From Motacilla alba alba (Eukaryota > Chordata > Aves > Passeriformes > Motacillidae): a DNA stretch of 64,000 nt. This document shows, one piece after another, positions 13,801-28,800 of the stretch (the first letter of the stretch is position 1; each line of letters begins with the position of its first letter). Position numbers and translations under genes: made by a program. The DNA lies in contig NC_052046.1 in the NCBI RefSeq assembly GCF_015832195.1, positions 43,658,473-43,722,472 on the forward strand, written 5' to 3'. The notes beneath the pieces were generated by a model that was not told the DNA's origin, did no database searches, and saw only the letters and a list, made by a program, of their open reading frames with translations.

Positions 13801-16800
13801 TCTAAACTTGCCTTGAGTGCAGGCTGTAAATTGTGACCAGTTACCTTAAATTACACTTTATTCAAGCCAGATGAAGGTAAGGGCAAATGCAAATATATAA
13901 ATGCATTTATTCTAAATACTTGAAACAGGAAACATAGTCATGTGTTGGAAAATAAGACTTTTTTTACTGTATTTGTGTGACAGTGGCATCAAATAAGTGT
14001 GTCTTCTAGATATAGCTCATTTTGTTTTGTTTTGATGGCTGCCAGGATTTTAGGCCTTTTGTCTTCCTCTTGCTTGATGCATCTTAACTTTACACCTAGT
14101 TTCCTCTTCCTAGTTTTCCTAGGTGACTAAATCAGTTTAGTTTCTCCTTCTGAAATTACTTCTGTTCTCTTAACCAGGAGGTCATCTGGCTGTTCAATTA
14201 ATTAAAAGAGGAGTAGTGTTCTTCCACAAGTACATAAATAACTCTGGTTTATTAAACCTCCTGTCATCTCTGTTTTATATAAAATTATCTGGTTTTGGTG
14301 ACTATTTGTCATTTTTCAAATGGGAAGTATATCTTGAAGTATATAAGGAAGTTCCCTTAACTCTTTCAGTCTGGACATTAAAAATGCATATTTGAAATTC
14401 CAGAACAGTCTGTACTTTGAGCAAGATTCAGCATGAGCAAATTACCCACTTGAAGGTGACTTTTTCCCCAGCATCTTTCTCATCACATCTCAATCACATA
14501 GTTAAAAGAATAAAGGACATGATGTTTGACTAGAAACTGTACTATACTGGGCAAGTAATTTAATCCTTGACTTAGTCTAAATTGCAAAATTTGTTCTTCT
14601 GGCTATTGTATCATCTTACAAGGTACCTCTTGTGTAGCTCACATGTATACATAGCTGAGAACTTAAAAAGTGGAGGGGACTTAATTTGTGATGTACTACA
14701 GAAGTAAGAACAGACACCAAAAATGAACATGAAAATGCTTTAAAATGAGGATGCTGTAGGAAGGCAGGCTGTTACTGTTACACTTACAGAAAAGGACAAC
14801 CTTTGCATGGATCGTGTACTTCAAGAGCCTGAACAGTTTGGGAACAAAGTGAGAAAAGGATAAAATTAGTTATTTCAGAAGTGTGAGATGCCAGAGGAAG
14901 AAAAAAGGTAATCATGTACTTTTTTCATTGTTGTAGAGTTCAAATAAGCCTGGATTTGTATCTGAACAGGCTTGCAATAAAATCTTGTTGAATTTGATGG
15001 GGTGGAACTTGACTGGTGCTTATACATTTCAGTGTCATCCATGGCATCTAGTTGTTTTGTAGGAAGGATGCAGCTTCTGATCTTATCTTCTATGACTTGA
15101 GTTTCAACATTGACATTTCAGAATGCTTTTATTTTCAGAGTACATCCAGACCATAATGATGATGGAAGAATCAGTTCAACATGTTGTCATGACAGCCATT
15201 CAGGAGGTATGCTGGGATGCCCACAGTGTGTGAAAGTTCAGTCTTTCATTATTTTACAGTAGTATGCTTTTTCCCACTTAGGGAAAACTTCGTTGAATGT
15301 AAAGAAAATAAGGGGCATAGATTTTGCCTTTTTACAGTGAAAAATTTCTTATTTTTCCTTAGACAAATCTTACTTTATGTCAAAGAACTCTGGCTGAATC
15401 TCCCACTTTTCTTTAAATCTAGAAGACTGAAACTTCTAGATATTTTTGATAGTGGGCTCCCTTTCCTTTTCTTTTCCCACCCTCTGAATCCTGAAGTGCC
15501 CTAGATTGATTTTCTTTAGATGACCAGTTGCTGTAGAATTCTGTCAAGATTTGTACCTTGAAACAGCCAAATTTCATTAACTTTTTTTTTTCTTTTTTTT
15601 TTTTTTTTTAATTTAGTAGACAAGTGAAAAGAAAGAAAATTGGGTAACAGTATTGTTTTGTCAGCTCTAGGGTTATAAATTGGGTAATGATATGTAAGAT
15701 GAACATACATTAATAAAACAGTAGGCTGGTGTGTTTTTACAAGTCAGTGAGTATACTGCAGTCCATTTCGTAGAAGTGCTCTTCTGTGGTAAATCAAAAC
15801 CATGGTGTTAGCCACTGAAGCCCCCCTGTGACTTACAAGAAGTCTGAAGTGCCTATGATAGAAATGCCTAAGAGTCTGTAGATGTTTGCTGCAGGGCAGG
15901 CCACTAGCTAAAGAAGGCAGGAAACCAGTAATTCCATTTCTTCTGAACCAGAACAGGAGAAACTAAATTCCACATTGAGCTTAAGAGCAGTTTCTCATCT
16001 CTGTAATGTCTGAATTAGAGAAAGATACCAGTGAGCCTACAAGGAAATCTCTCCACAGTCATCACTTTGACCAGTGCTGTATCCATGCAGTCATACATTC
16101 AGTTGTCTCTGTGTGGACTGCTGGCTGTAACACAGCAGAGAGGACTTTGGAAATGAGCATCAAAATAATTGTTGTCTAAATCATCTTCCAGTCAGTCCTG
16201 CCAAGCACCAGTTTGCTGGAATTTTGGTGTATTTTACTCTTTTGTAAGTTTTGTAACTGTAATATACAGTATTTTGGTGGATTTTTCTAGTGTTTTTTAT
16301 TAAAACCAAATTGCATCATCACTGTCTTCTGCATCATCTTGAAATAGAAAAAAACTTCTTTTATCTTCCTTCTTTATGTTGAAAATCTATTAGATTTTTA
16401 TAGAAGCCTCCTTTATTTAGTAAAATAGCCCATTGAAGCAGCCCACAGTTTTCAGCACTTAATGAGTAAATTTTGAACTTGTTCAATGTGTGTACCTTTT
16501 GCTGACATGATGAGTAGAAGTAGGAAGACATCACAGGGTAAGGGTATATTCTTCTGGAACAGATTTTTGAAATTCAGTGAATCAAAAAGCTTAGTATTTA
16601 GTTACGGGCACAGTTCTGAGTGATTTTAATGCTACTTTGCAAGCTTAGAAATGGAAGGCATTTCAGGACCAAATGAGGAGGATCTCAAGTGCTTAATGAA
16701 GAGGTGAGAAAGTGTCTCAGACTTTGAGGTACTTGGAGAGCAAGGCCTGTCTCCATTATTTTTCAATGGGCTTGGAGTTTGGAGAGGTCCCAGTCAGCTG

Positions 16801-19800
16801 GAAACTAGCAAATATTATTCCAGTTTTCAAGAAGAGAAAGAAGAAAGATGCTGTTAGTTACAGGCTCATCTTACTTCAGTGCCTAGCAAAATTATGGAGA
16901 AGGTTACTCTGGGAGTTAGATCATAGCCAGCACAGATTGTACAGGAAGAGTTTAAAGGGGCGAGACTTCATGGGATTTTGTAAAGAGGTTTTTCTATTTC
17001 TTAGACTCATAGCAGCTCCTAGAATTCAAGTGACTTAGAAAAAGCAGTATATAGGGAATTAGCTATATATGAATATTAGAAAAGTTGGTATATCACCTAA
17101 TCCAGACATTTTAAAGCACTTGACATTGCATGTAGTCTTCAGAATTAGGTATGTCGGAAGACCTGTCTAGGCTTTACTGAAGCATTATGTAATTCATTTT
17201 TCTGTTTCAGCTGAGCCCGTACAAATGTTTTTGATGCTTCTTTGGTTATCATAAATCATTTTACTCGTGAAAGTATTTCACAAGGCACAGTAGAACAAGT
17301 TTTCTCAATTTTCTGTTTTTATGGAGAAGCTGATTTTCAATGGAATAAGCAGCATTTTATGTGCTAAATTTTATTCAGTTATTTCATTTTTTATTAATCT
17401 GTGGTTCTTCATAATTTATTTTCTTCACTTACTTAAATCTTTGAAATATACCTTGTGCTCCATAAAGGTTTTATAAATGAAACAGTGGTTTTCTGTTAGT
17501 TTTTTTAGTGTAGTCAAATTGGTCTGGTGTGTTGTCACCACTTAGAATCTGAGATGCTAATCTGCAGAGGTATCAAAATACAAGTTGTGCACAAAATACA
17601 AGACTGAATACATTCATATGTGTAATATAACAAGGTCTTTTTATTTCATTGTTTTCAGATTTTTAAAGGCCCAAAGTATTTTTTAAGAGAAATGATTTTG
17701 CCCATTATATATTTCCCTTTCCCCCTTCCCCTTCTGTCATTTTCCCAAGTCTCTTCCTGGAGTAGCCAAGTTCATTGTTGATGAAGGTAGTAGCTGAAGT
17801 AAACAAATTGTTTGCCTTTACTGTTTAGAACATCTCTAAATCTGATCACATAGCAGCTCTCTGTGCAGGTTAAGTTGAGAGTCAGAATAGTGTCAGGAAT
17901 AGTGTCAAAACTTGCCAAAGGGAGAGTAGGAAAGGGCACTTACTGTTGGGATAACACCAATGGTGGTACTTCCACTTTTTGGTTTTGTGCTGTTTTTCCC
18001 TCCTGTATTTTTTCCTGGTTGTTTAAAGTTTTATCTTGTCTGAAGTAAAATTATATTTGAATAGCTAGGAAATTATATAAAAGTATTTTATTGGGTCTAT
18101 CAACAGATAGACTGGAGGTAGACTGGGTATCAACTGGAGGAAGAAGAAAGTCCAGCTGCTTTAAAGGATATACAGTATCAAACATAGCCAGGAATCATAA
18201 AAACTAACATAAAGATGTTCTAAGAAAGAAAAAGAACGTGAGTACAGAAGCTAGGTTTTGACATTGCCTTGTGGGCACTTAAGTGAGCTTATGCAGTATT
18301 ATTGACTGTAGAAAAAGCATTTCAGATAAAGCAAGTGTTTTGGATTTCAAAATTATCAACTAAATAGAGCAACTCTGTTTGCAAAATCATGTGTGGGGGA
18401 AAAAAGCTTTCATAATTAATGTTATTCATGCATGCAGGTTTTGTGATAGTTCTACCCCTTCCCTAATCTTCATGTATCCATGACAACAACAGCTTGTTCA
18501 TATTTTACAGTGAAAGCAGTTAAAAAGTGAAGGTTTTCATAATATAGGATTAGCAGACCTACAAGTACTATGTAAGATACCAGACCAAAGCTATGAACAT
18601 GAAAAAATATAGCTGTAAAGGATTAACAGGGAATGACAGCTACTTCTTATAAAACTACGCAAATAACTGTAAGAATTGTCATGTTGTCCAGGTAATTGCA
18701 CCATTTAAAATCCATACTGACTGCTATGCAAAATAAACCAGAAAAAGAACAAGCCTATAAATGCTAGTTGCTGGTTTATTTCACTCTGGGACACTCTTAA
18801 ACAGGATTTTCTTTCTCCTGTAGAGGCCCAATGCAATTTCTTGAATTTGCAAGCACATTTTTAATGTTTCCCTTCTTATAATCTCTGCACATCATCCTCC
18901 ATTAAAGTTACGTGTGAAAATAGGTGATGATACTATACTTACACTAAACGATTAATTTGGAAATGAAAGCCAGTTCCAGTGCTGCAAAATTGTGGAGATA
19001 AACCTTTATTCCCTTTGTAGTCTAGTCCTGAAGAAAACTTACAGATGTGAAGGGAAAATGAGAAGGACACTTCCTCCTGCTTTTTATTCTCTTGACTGAT
19101 TTGAAATACAAATGAAATAAAGTTTGCCCCTCTAAACTCAAAACCATTGATCCACACCTCTCAAGACCACATACTTTAGGATCACACTTGCAGGTTGCAT
19201 ATGAAGCTCATGTGAAGTGACATCAGTTTTTCATTAGTTTTTTCTGACTGTGAGCTTTCAAATAAAGGAAATATATAGAAGAAAACAGTATGGAAATTTG
19301 CTTTCAAAATTATTAAAAGTATTGTAAGATTAGTAATAAATAATGCAGAAAAAGCTGATGTGCCATTTGAGCAGGTAACTGGTTAAATGAGCATTTTGCA
19401 ACTCTAAATTTCAGTAATATCAGAGAATGCTGATTAACCAGAAACAAAGTCAAGAATAGGGAAAACTAGGCGAGCCTCTTATCTTGCTTTTTTTGGGTGG
19501 ATGGAAGGTGTAGCGTGTGTTTCGAGTTGATATGCCTATCTGTACGAAAACTTAAAACATAGCATTCAGTAAAAGTTTTCTTGAAATTTTCAAAAAATCT
19601 GAATGAAGAGACAGAAGTTTGGGTAGATGAGTGGAGTTGTGTGCTCTATTGGCTGTTCTATTTATGTTAAGGTTTTTGTTTCTCAGTGGGGAGGAGCTGT
19701 GTACAGGCAGTCTTGAAGCAGAGCCATGGTCAAGACATTTTCTTGCATAAACCATTTACATATTTACAGTATGTGAGGAGATATGTAGGGAAAAGATGAA

Positions 19801-22800
19801 AGCACTCCTTTGCCCTGATAATTCTACCTTTACATGCCACTTATTACAGTTGTTTTATTGTTAACTGATGATCAGAAGTTGAATTCCTGTGTTCCTTTTG
19901 AGTTATCTAGTGATCTCATTTTTGTTCTTTGTCTGATTGTGGTACTGGACACTAAAGGATCCCTTAAATTTCATCTTTGGCTTTTCCACTATACATGCCA
20001 CAGACCATCCAATTGCAAGGTGCTTTCTATTGCACTAAGTCATGTGAGATACATCTGCACATATATCTGTGGCTTTTGCCCTTGGTGCCTCATTCACATT
20101 TCCTCATCACATTCTTAATGTACCCCATGGAGTGAAATTCACACCTGTAGTGTGCATTCATGGTACACCCAGAATATATATCTCCGGTACCTAATCCTAC
20201 TCCAGATTGTCCTCTTTTCTGGACATTTCTGCTCAGGGTTCTCAAGGACAGGATGTTTTGGGAGAGATGGCAAAACTTGTTGAAGAAAATAGGGATGATA
20301 TTATTAGCCATGGCCTGCCTTATGGCAAGTCACAGAAAGCAGTGACACCACAGTGGCCTCTAGTGGGTTGTGTGGTCACTTGTATTCCTTCTACTCTAAG
20401 TCTTGGACAGGCCTGTTGAGCTGGTTTTTCAAAGAGGAAGTTTTAGGAAGTGTTAGGGCTAGAAAGGGGTGGTGGCTGTTAGAGGCAGTGGGAAAGTGCT
20501 GACTTAGCAGGGAGAAGTTAGTTGTATGTGTGTGAATACATGTGTCAAAAGTGTGTTGGTGAACAGCATTGTTCACAATGAGAAGAGTTCAGTATTTGGC
20601 TAATAGGGAATAGCCCTATTAGTCATCTGGAAAAGCTGGTGAAATCCAGTATTCAAAGCATGCATGAACATCTGAGAGCAGGAAGGATTGGCAAGTTTTG
20701 TTTAAATGATAATCAGCTTAGAAAACAGGATCCTAAATTGAAGATAAGTTTGTAATGCCATTATATATGCTAATGATAAAGACAAGACTTCATTTTTCAG
20801 GGGACAACTCTGAGTCTAGGGACTTTCTAATTGTTGTTGCAGAGTGTGGGCTTGATGTAATGCTTCTTCATGGAGTAGTTTGCCATTGTAAAGATGTAGA
20901 AGAAAATGGAAGAAATTCAGCAAATTTTGTCAAGGTGTGAGGAGGACTGCTGTGAGGAGAGACAGATTAATCTAAATAATGCAGCTAAATCCTAGTTAAG
21001 GAAATGGGGAAAGTGAGAGAAATGTGAGTGTATGATTTGAATGATGTAAATGTCAAACAGATTTTTCACTTGTACACAGTGGTAATAAACAGACAGGATT
21101 GAGGAGCGAAGGCTCTGTGTATCCCAAAAGACCTTGCTAAGGAAAATAGTGCAAAGGCTCTGATTTCTGGAAGGAATAAAGGAAGTACTGTCTCTGGAGA
21201 GAGTTACCGGGCTAGACAGGAGATTCCAGGTTAGAAAATTTGTCCTGATTTTGGTTAGGATAGGGCCTTTTTAATTGTAGCTTTCATGAATCGTGTCCTT
21301 GGAGAGCTCTTATGCATCTTATGCATTTGGACAGAAGCCGTCAGTGCCATTCTGTAGTGATGCCTTTTGAATTAGTTACAGTGTATTTCTCATTTGGGAG
21401 ACTGTTCCTGTTTTTGTCTTACAACTTTTAGTAAGAACATTATTGTGTTTGCCTGAGCTGTGTGGGAGGAGGTTGCTGAGATACAACTTTTGCTAGGTTT
21501 GATTTCACCTTTACCAACTGGTGCAGCTGATTGTTAGGTTACTGTAAGAAAACTCATCAGCTTTTTCTTTCTTTTGATCAGTACCTCAGTCAGTTTTGTA
21601 GGATTAATTTGAGGGTTTGTATTGAGGGTTTGGCTGGGGATGTTTTTTGTTTTGTTTCATTGCTTTGTTTTTTTAATAATCTAGGCCAAAATCTCTATCA
21701 GTTATTCCTGCATTGAAGTAGTACACAAGGAATTGCAATACTCTTTTCAGGAATGCACTCTACTGAATTACTCTTTAATGTTGAAAATTACAGACAACTC
21801 CAGAACAGAATTTTTGTTACTTTTCTTTTGCCCTAGTAGTTGAGATAAACATGTCCTGGAGTTGAGTGAAATAAATAAATAAATTGATGTTAATATCCAG
21901 GTAATGGAAATATGAAAAAACCACTTGCTAGCAGAAAAAAATTAAAGCCAGGTCTTGTGTGGTGTGTTGAATCTACTATCATTCCAATGCCTCTGCAGTA
22001 AAATCTTTAGTGGGATGTTCTGTAGGCTTATCATAGACAAAGAATGTGCATTGTCAAAAGAAAAAGAGATAATGTAAGGTTTCTTTTATAACACTCTGTT
22101 ACAAATTATGAAGATTTTTTTTCTTGTTCTTGTTTCTGAATATGTCATATATAAAAATGAAGTTTAAAACTTTCAAATTAATTCAGATTAAAGCTCTCAA
22201 AAGTAAAAATCAGCTTGGTGTTTCATTGAAACATAGGTTTTAATATAAAAGTTAAATCTTTGCTTTTTCTAATCCAGTGTAATCTAATTGCAGTTGATGA
22301 GTAAGGAATCTCCAGTCTCTGTTGGAAATGATGCTTACGTTGACCTTGATCGGCAGGTATCTAAGACTAGATGTTTCTTTTCTTTCAGTCATAGCATCTC
22401 AGTGGCCTTATTAAGAACTCCATCTTTTCTTTTTCTTTAATCATTAAAGGGTGTTGTGGAAAAGTTAAAATAAGAAGTGAAAAACTAGATCTCAGTATTT
22501 CAAGTCCTTTAGCTTTGTAAATTGAGTTTGCTTCTATTGCGTATTTAAAGGTTATGGAAACGTTGATTTGAGAAACCAGTCTAGCTGTATGACATAATAG
22601 TGCAAAACTGCACATTGGTACAAATCTTTAGGCATGGAGAAAGAAAGAAAGATAAAAAAGATGTACTACTTGAATAAATGTTTTTATCTGAGTTCCTATT
22701 TCCAAAGTAAGTTTAAAAAAAAATAAAAACGAACTGCTTCTATGGGAATCCTGGAACTGCTGCAAAATAGAAGTTTTCAAATATGATCATTCCCTGTCTG

Positions 22801-25800
22801 ATATATTTTAAAAAATATACAAACCAAATTTTTTTACTAGCTTATCCTCATGCTAACACTGTCCTCCTTCCTCAGATTTTTTTTCTAATTGAGAAGAAGA
22901 ATAGTACAGTGGTGCTCACTGTATTCATCCATTGTGCTTTCTCTGCCGAAATATGTAAATTCTTGCAGATGAAATTAATTCTTTGTATGTAAACAGGCAC
23001 ATAGAAATAAACTTGCAAATGCAAGGTATGATGATTCTGTTTGAGAAAGCTCATTTAAACTTCATCATATATAATAGTGCATATATATCTGTATCTATAT
23101 ACATAACATGCATGCACCTGTTTTATCAGACCAGTTTTCTTGTGCCTATGTTTTCTGTGTTATCTTAACTGCTGTCATTTGCAGACCAGTTCAACACATA
23201 TCTTTAAACATTCAGCGTTTGAAGGGAAGTATCAGAATATTTCCCACTGCTTGTAAGGTTCAGTGCCCTTTTTTAAAGGGTAGACTTCTCTGTAACATAC
23301 TAGTTTTATTCCTATTGTGCACTAGAAGTAGCTTCCAGATACTAGAAGAATTTTACCCCAATTATCCATTCCCTGTATTCCACCTTCAGTCCTTTCTGTA
23401 TTTCAAATGTAGATTGAAAATTGAAATTACGCACTCTTTGCGTCTGTAAAGAAAAGTGGTATTGACAGGTTTTTTTGGTGTAGCAATTGGGTGAGTTCTT
23501 CAGACCCAATTTCTCCTGGAGTTTTTGACTCGATTTATAGAGTAGATGTGATAATTTTAATGTAAAAGCAAATGTTACTTTTAGGCATATTTTCTTTTTA
23601 CTGATACACAAACTAAACAGTATTCATGTCTGCTTCCTTTTTTTCTTTATTTGAGCAGAATTGCTCAGTTTTTAAAAATTTTATATACTACCTTGATGTA
23701 AAAATAATTTGACTGGCTGTAATTCAGAATATTTTTAAATGGATCACAGAGAGTGATGAAAATGTAAGCATTTCTTGTTTATGGTAGCTGAAGAAAACTA
23801 CAGAAGAATTAAATGAAGCACTTGCAACAAAAGAAGAAATTGCGCAGAGATGTCATGAGTTAGATATGCAGGTAAGTTTGCTATAGAGTCCGTATCAATT
23901 TTGAAGTGGAAAAGAATTGTGTGAACTTTTTGGTGGCTGAAAATAAGTACTAGCGTGTTGGAACTTAATTTTTAGAAGGGGGATGAAAATGTCACAGTAA
24001 TTGTTTTGTTTTCACTTGTGCTAGCAGAATGAATACCATTGTTTTCTTATCTTGTTGCTGTGTTGTCAGTATTATGGTTCATACTAGCAAACTAGTAACT
24101 AGCATACTAGTAACTTCTTTTCATTCAGTTAGGAAGGGTTTGAGCTGTGTGGTAAAACTTTTGCCATAGACAACTAACGCAAGTTCTGCTGCTGTAAAAG
24201 TTCCAGCTAATAGTTAAATCCCAGTTAGAATTTGCTGTAGACCATTAAATGTGTATGGGTTTAGACTAAGTCTTACTGTAAGTAAATCAGTACTCATCTG
24301 GAAGACGTGAGGAGTGTGAAGGGGGAGTCCTGAAAGGCATTGCTATTGCAACCCTACTTCGAAGTATTAATTCAGGTTTCTTGTAGTTCAGTAACTATTG
24401 TAATTAATAAAGCTGATCTTTGTTTGTCGTGGTTAATATATGAATCCATGTTTCAGTACTCTCCTGGAGCGCTTTGGGTTCTTTCCACTACTGCCTGTTT
24501 TCACAGTGTTAGTGGAAAGTGAGCTATCTTTGGGACTATGTTCGTGTTTCAGGCCTGCTTGCAGATGGCCTTTACTGTGAAGAGCTAGTTTTATTTGTTT
24601 CTAGGGAAAGCATGCACATTTTATTATAATGAAGTTACTCACTGTCATAACACACTTTTCTTTAAATGCTTGTGTGAAATAGATAAAAGAATAATTATGT
24701 TTCCTGAGTTGTAACTCTGTCCCTAATATTGCAATATGTTGTTTACATCACATAGCAATTGACTACCTATTAAATTAGGCAGTGTATTCTTGTGAAATGT
24801 GATTAGTGAAGCCTGCATATTTCTGTTTGTGGTGTCTGTTGATACTTCATTATGAACATGAAAAAATACTGCTCTCTGTACCTGGGTAGGTTAATTATTC
24901 CTCTTCATACTTTTATTACAACAGGTTGCAGCCCTCCAAGAGGAGAAGAGCAGCCTGCTTGCCGAGAACCAGATTTTGATGGAACGCTTAAATCAGTCTG
25001 ATTCCATTGAAGATCCCAACAGTCCTGCAGGTCGTAGACACCTGCAGCTGCAGACACAACTGGAACAGCTCCAAGAGGAAACATTCAGGTAGAAAAGCTA
25101 CACTTGGTTAGGTTGGTTGTTTGTAGCTGGCAATAGAAGTGACTCAGATATTTCTGGTTCTGCTGCAAATGTGAATTAGTATAATGGATGGTGTGTTGCC
25201 ACAGTAGTACAGTTTTTAAAGTGATGTATACATTATCATTTTGCTCTCTACAAGATCCAGCATTTTAAAAAGCGCAGTTTCTAAATGCTGAAATGCTTTA
25301 TATGTCACTCTGCTGTGAGTTTGAATTGTGTACAGTCATTTCACCCGTGTTTTGCAAAGTCAGTGAAATGAAGAGTAGCATGCTTTCCTTTTTGCAGATT
25401 ATTCTGATTGTATTTTTAAAGTCTAGTAATTCCCAGATGAAAATTTGCTACAGGCTGTACTGCTGGTGGCATTATCAACGTAGGAAAATATGTCCTTACC
25501 TGAATTTGAAAACAAGAGTCAGAGATGATGAAAGATAGAGATTATCCATGTATGAGTTCTGCACTTTATTTCCATTTCCCCAGGATGTGAAAATACAGTT
25601 CCTCTTTAAACATCCTTACTGATCCCCTTGACTGTTGCTTTCAGGCTGCGTAAGCCTGTTCTGCTGAAGAAAGCTGGTTCACTTCACCATAATCTTTTCA
25701 TTTTCTTTCCCATACTTTCCTTCTCCTTTGTGAGTGAAATTATAGCATTTCTTTCTTTACACTTTTTGCTATCTTCTTCTCATTGCCTTTTTCCAATTCT

Positions 25801-28800
25801 ACAATATATGCCATGTTACTTTCCTTTTTTTTTCTGTTTTGCCATTTTTCCAGTTCCTCTTTCTAAGCCTCCTTTCCTGCTTATTCTGACATATCATCTC
25901 CAGTCAGATTTTCAGTTCCTTGAAAAACATTCCATGCTTCTCTTCCTCATCAACTAGTGCCTGGATTTTTTTCTTTTTATTCGTCTACCATGTAGAGGAA
26001 TAAAGTAATGGTGATGTCCCCTTTTATCTCTTCTGATTCATCTCCATGCTCTGCAACGATTCCTACCTGAGTCTGGTATCAGTTACTGTTCAAACAGATT
26101 TTGTCCCTGTGTTCAATATCTGCACTGTCTGTTACTGTACTTTCAGGTTCTGAAGGTCATTCTAAACTGTTTTCACATGTGAGAGTCATTCCTGGTCTCC
26201 TTTACCTCCTTCCCCTGTCTTCATATTATGTGGCTTCTAATGGTAATTTGTATGTGTTGCTTCTAGCTCTACCTGATGAAGCAGAACATTTGCACAGCTT
26301 AAGTGGTGCCTTGTGTGATACACATCTTTTCCTCCTAATCTTGCCTCTTTGTGCTTTGACTGTCCTGGTCTGTCATGATCCAAATCTTTATTGTTTCTGG
26401 TTTGGATGACTCAAAGATTTTTCTCTTGTCTCCATTCTTGTAGATGGTTTTTGGACTCCTTGACTTTGGTTTTTTCCTCATGCCCTTATCTCCTATCCTA
26501 GATTGTTTTTGTTTTGATTTCAGAGCAAAATCACAGTAGGATGTTCTGTTTCAGGTTGTCCTCTTCCATTCATTTAAAATACATTGAAAAAGTTTCTATT
26601 ACTGACTTCCTTTGTTCACTGCCAGGTTAATAGAGCTTTGGCTGTGCATAGTGTATGCAAGCAGTTCAGCAACTTTGTTCAGTGTTCTTTACTTGTTAAC
26701 TAGATAACTGGTTCTCCAGAGGTATTGGGCGTGCACAGGTCCCTTGAGTAAATAAATAAAGCTGCTTCAGTAGAGCTCTATGGCATTTATAACATCTTAC
26801 AATCAGGTCAATGTTGTTGGAGGTAGATGAGTTAGACAGCTGAATGGAATAGAATAAAGATGTCATGTTCAAACTCTGCGTGCCCGAAGATGAAAAAATG
26901 TTTAAATTTCTCCTTAAGCTTCCCTTGTGTTAAACTGCATTTATAGGAGGAAACATCAGGTTTTGTTTTTATGGTAACATATATTACCTTGTGAATTTTC
27001 AAATAGAAAGACTGATATTAAATTGGGAGCATTGATTAAGTCAATCTCCTTTTACATTTTGAATAAGCACATTGTGTTATTGTTTTCTGTCACTGCAGCA
27101 GGAGGCCATTTCATGTGTTCTTCTGATGAGGAAAGGTAACTGGCTCAGGATGAGAAATTATTTCCTGGGTTTCTTTTCATTCTTACAGATTAGAAGCTGC
27201 AAAAGATGACTATCGAATACGCTGTGAAGAACTAGAAAAGGAAATTTCGGAATTGAGACAACAAACAGAAGAGCTTACCACACTGGCAGAGGAGGCTCAG
27301 TCTTTGAAGGATGAGATAGATGTACTCAGGTAAATTTTGTTCCACTAGCTCTCTTTGAGCTACTACCTTTTAATCTGTATAATTTGTGTACTTAATCTAC
27401 ATTATCTTTTGTTTAAGTAATTTAATATTAAATACTTTCAATGCCAAGATTCTTTGGATCCTCCAGTTTAGGTACACAGACCGACACACAATTCAGCTTG
27501 AGTAAAATTGTTGCTTATAACTTAATAATTCTATGCCAATTAATAGTTATAACAGGGCACCCAGTGGTCTCTTTGAGTATGCAGTATTCACCTTCATCAT
27601 GCCTCAGGCATCTGTTCTCGTCAGAAAACTAGGCCGTTTCCTTTCCTGGGTTTGCATTGTTCGGACTTCAGGTGGTGCTTTTGGTTTATCATATAATATT
27701 AGTGTGAACATCTGTTGCAGCTCTCATTCCCACTGAATTTTAGCAATGAAAGTTGTAATGATTTGATGATGCTAGGGGTTTATAGAGTGGGACAGCCACT
27801 TTTACTATCGAGCATATTCCTTCAGTATTGGCATCTATTGCCATGGATTATTCAGAGCAGTTACTCGTTCTCACCAGCAAGACTTATTTCGTACTGCTAT
27901 TCCTGATCCACTGGCAGCCTTCTACCAAAGCTATCTGTCTTTATCCCTTCTGTCATTAATACAAGAAGTGAACCCATCAGGCTGCATAAACTGTGTGGGT
28001 GGTATGGGTTCAAAGAGCAATTCCTTGTCCCAAGAGAGAGGCCCTGCACCTCACTGAGGATTAAACAGGGCTGACTTGCCTCAATGTCCCATAAACCGAC
28101 ACATTGATTCGATGTGAGGTTCCCTGTGTTTCACAGGAAATTGGGTCTGTAAACTGGTTGATTCTAAAATGAAACTGGGAACGATAATAACAGCAGAGAC
28201 CTTTGGCGGGGGTTGAGGTCCATTGTAATCTTGGGAGTGCAGCAGGTGGATTGATAAAACTCTGAAAAGCTGAAGCCTGGTGTTTCTTTTTCTTTTGTCC
28301 TTTTTTTGGTTTTTTTTTGTTTGTTTTTTTTTTTAGAAGGAATCAGGTTTCAAAACTGTTACGGTTCTTCTGTGTCACCAAGTGCAATTTGTCTAGCAGA
28401 GAGATCTTTATGATTTTAGTCCTGGTTATTGTTAAAACAAACTGAATGGCAGAAACCTTTCTTCTTTACCCTTGAAAAATTTAGGACAGGAGATAATTTA
28501 GAATTGAAAGGAAATGAGTGGGAGTGAGGTTGTTTTAGCTATTTTTTTAAGGTTTGAAGCTGATAAGAAAGGTGTGTTAGGAAGAGGGATAGGGTCTAAA
28601 AGAAACTTCAGCAGCAGCTCTTAGAGTTGACAAATAGTTATGGGTAGAAAATAGACAATTAAAAGTGAAAACATGAGTAATAGGAGGATATGGTTGCTTT
28701 ATTGTTCTTCCCATTAATGTCATCTGCATTAAGAAAAAGTTGTGAAGAAGCATTTTAAATTCTGTTAGTTTTGTTAGTTTTTGGAGTTCAAATTTGATAT

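Larger units (their letters stand above)
15207..22293 (+). other. HOOK3 intron 6
   Basis: 7.1 kb. It contains a T-rich run at 15582-15609, a degraded CR1 reverse transcriptase fragment at about 16640-17050 and an unexplained open stretch near 20160-20419. The remainder is AT-rich without recognisable features. Confidence 0.85.

Noticed and set aside
25628..26409. Long open frames in intron 9 as a possible gene
   Set aside because: The sequence is T/C-rich, which removes stops by composition; the translated residues are mostly Phe/Leu/Ser with no recognisable domain.
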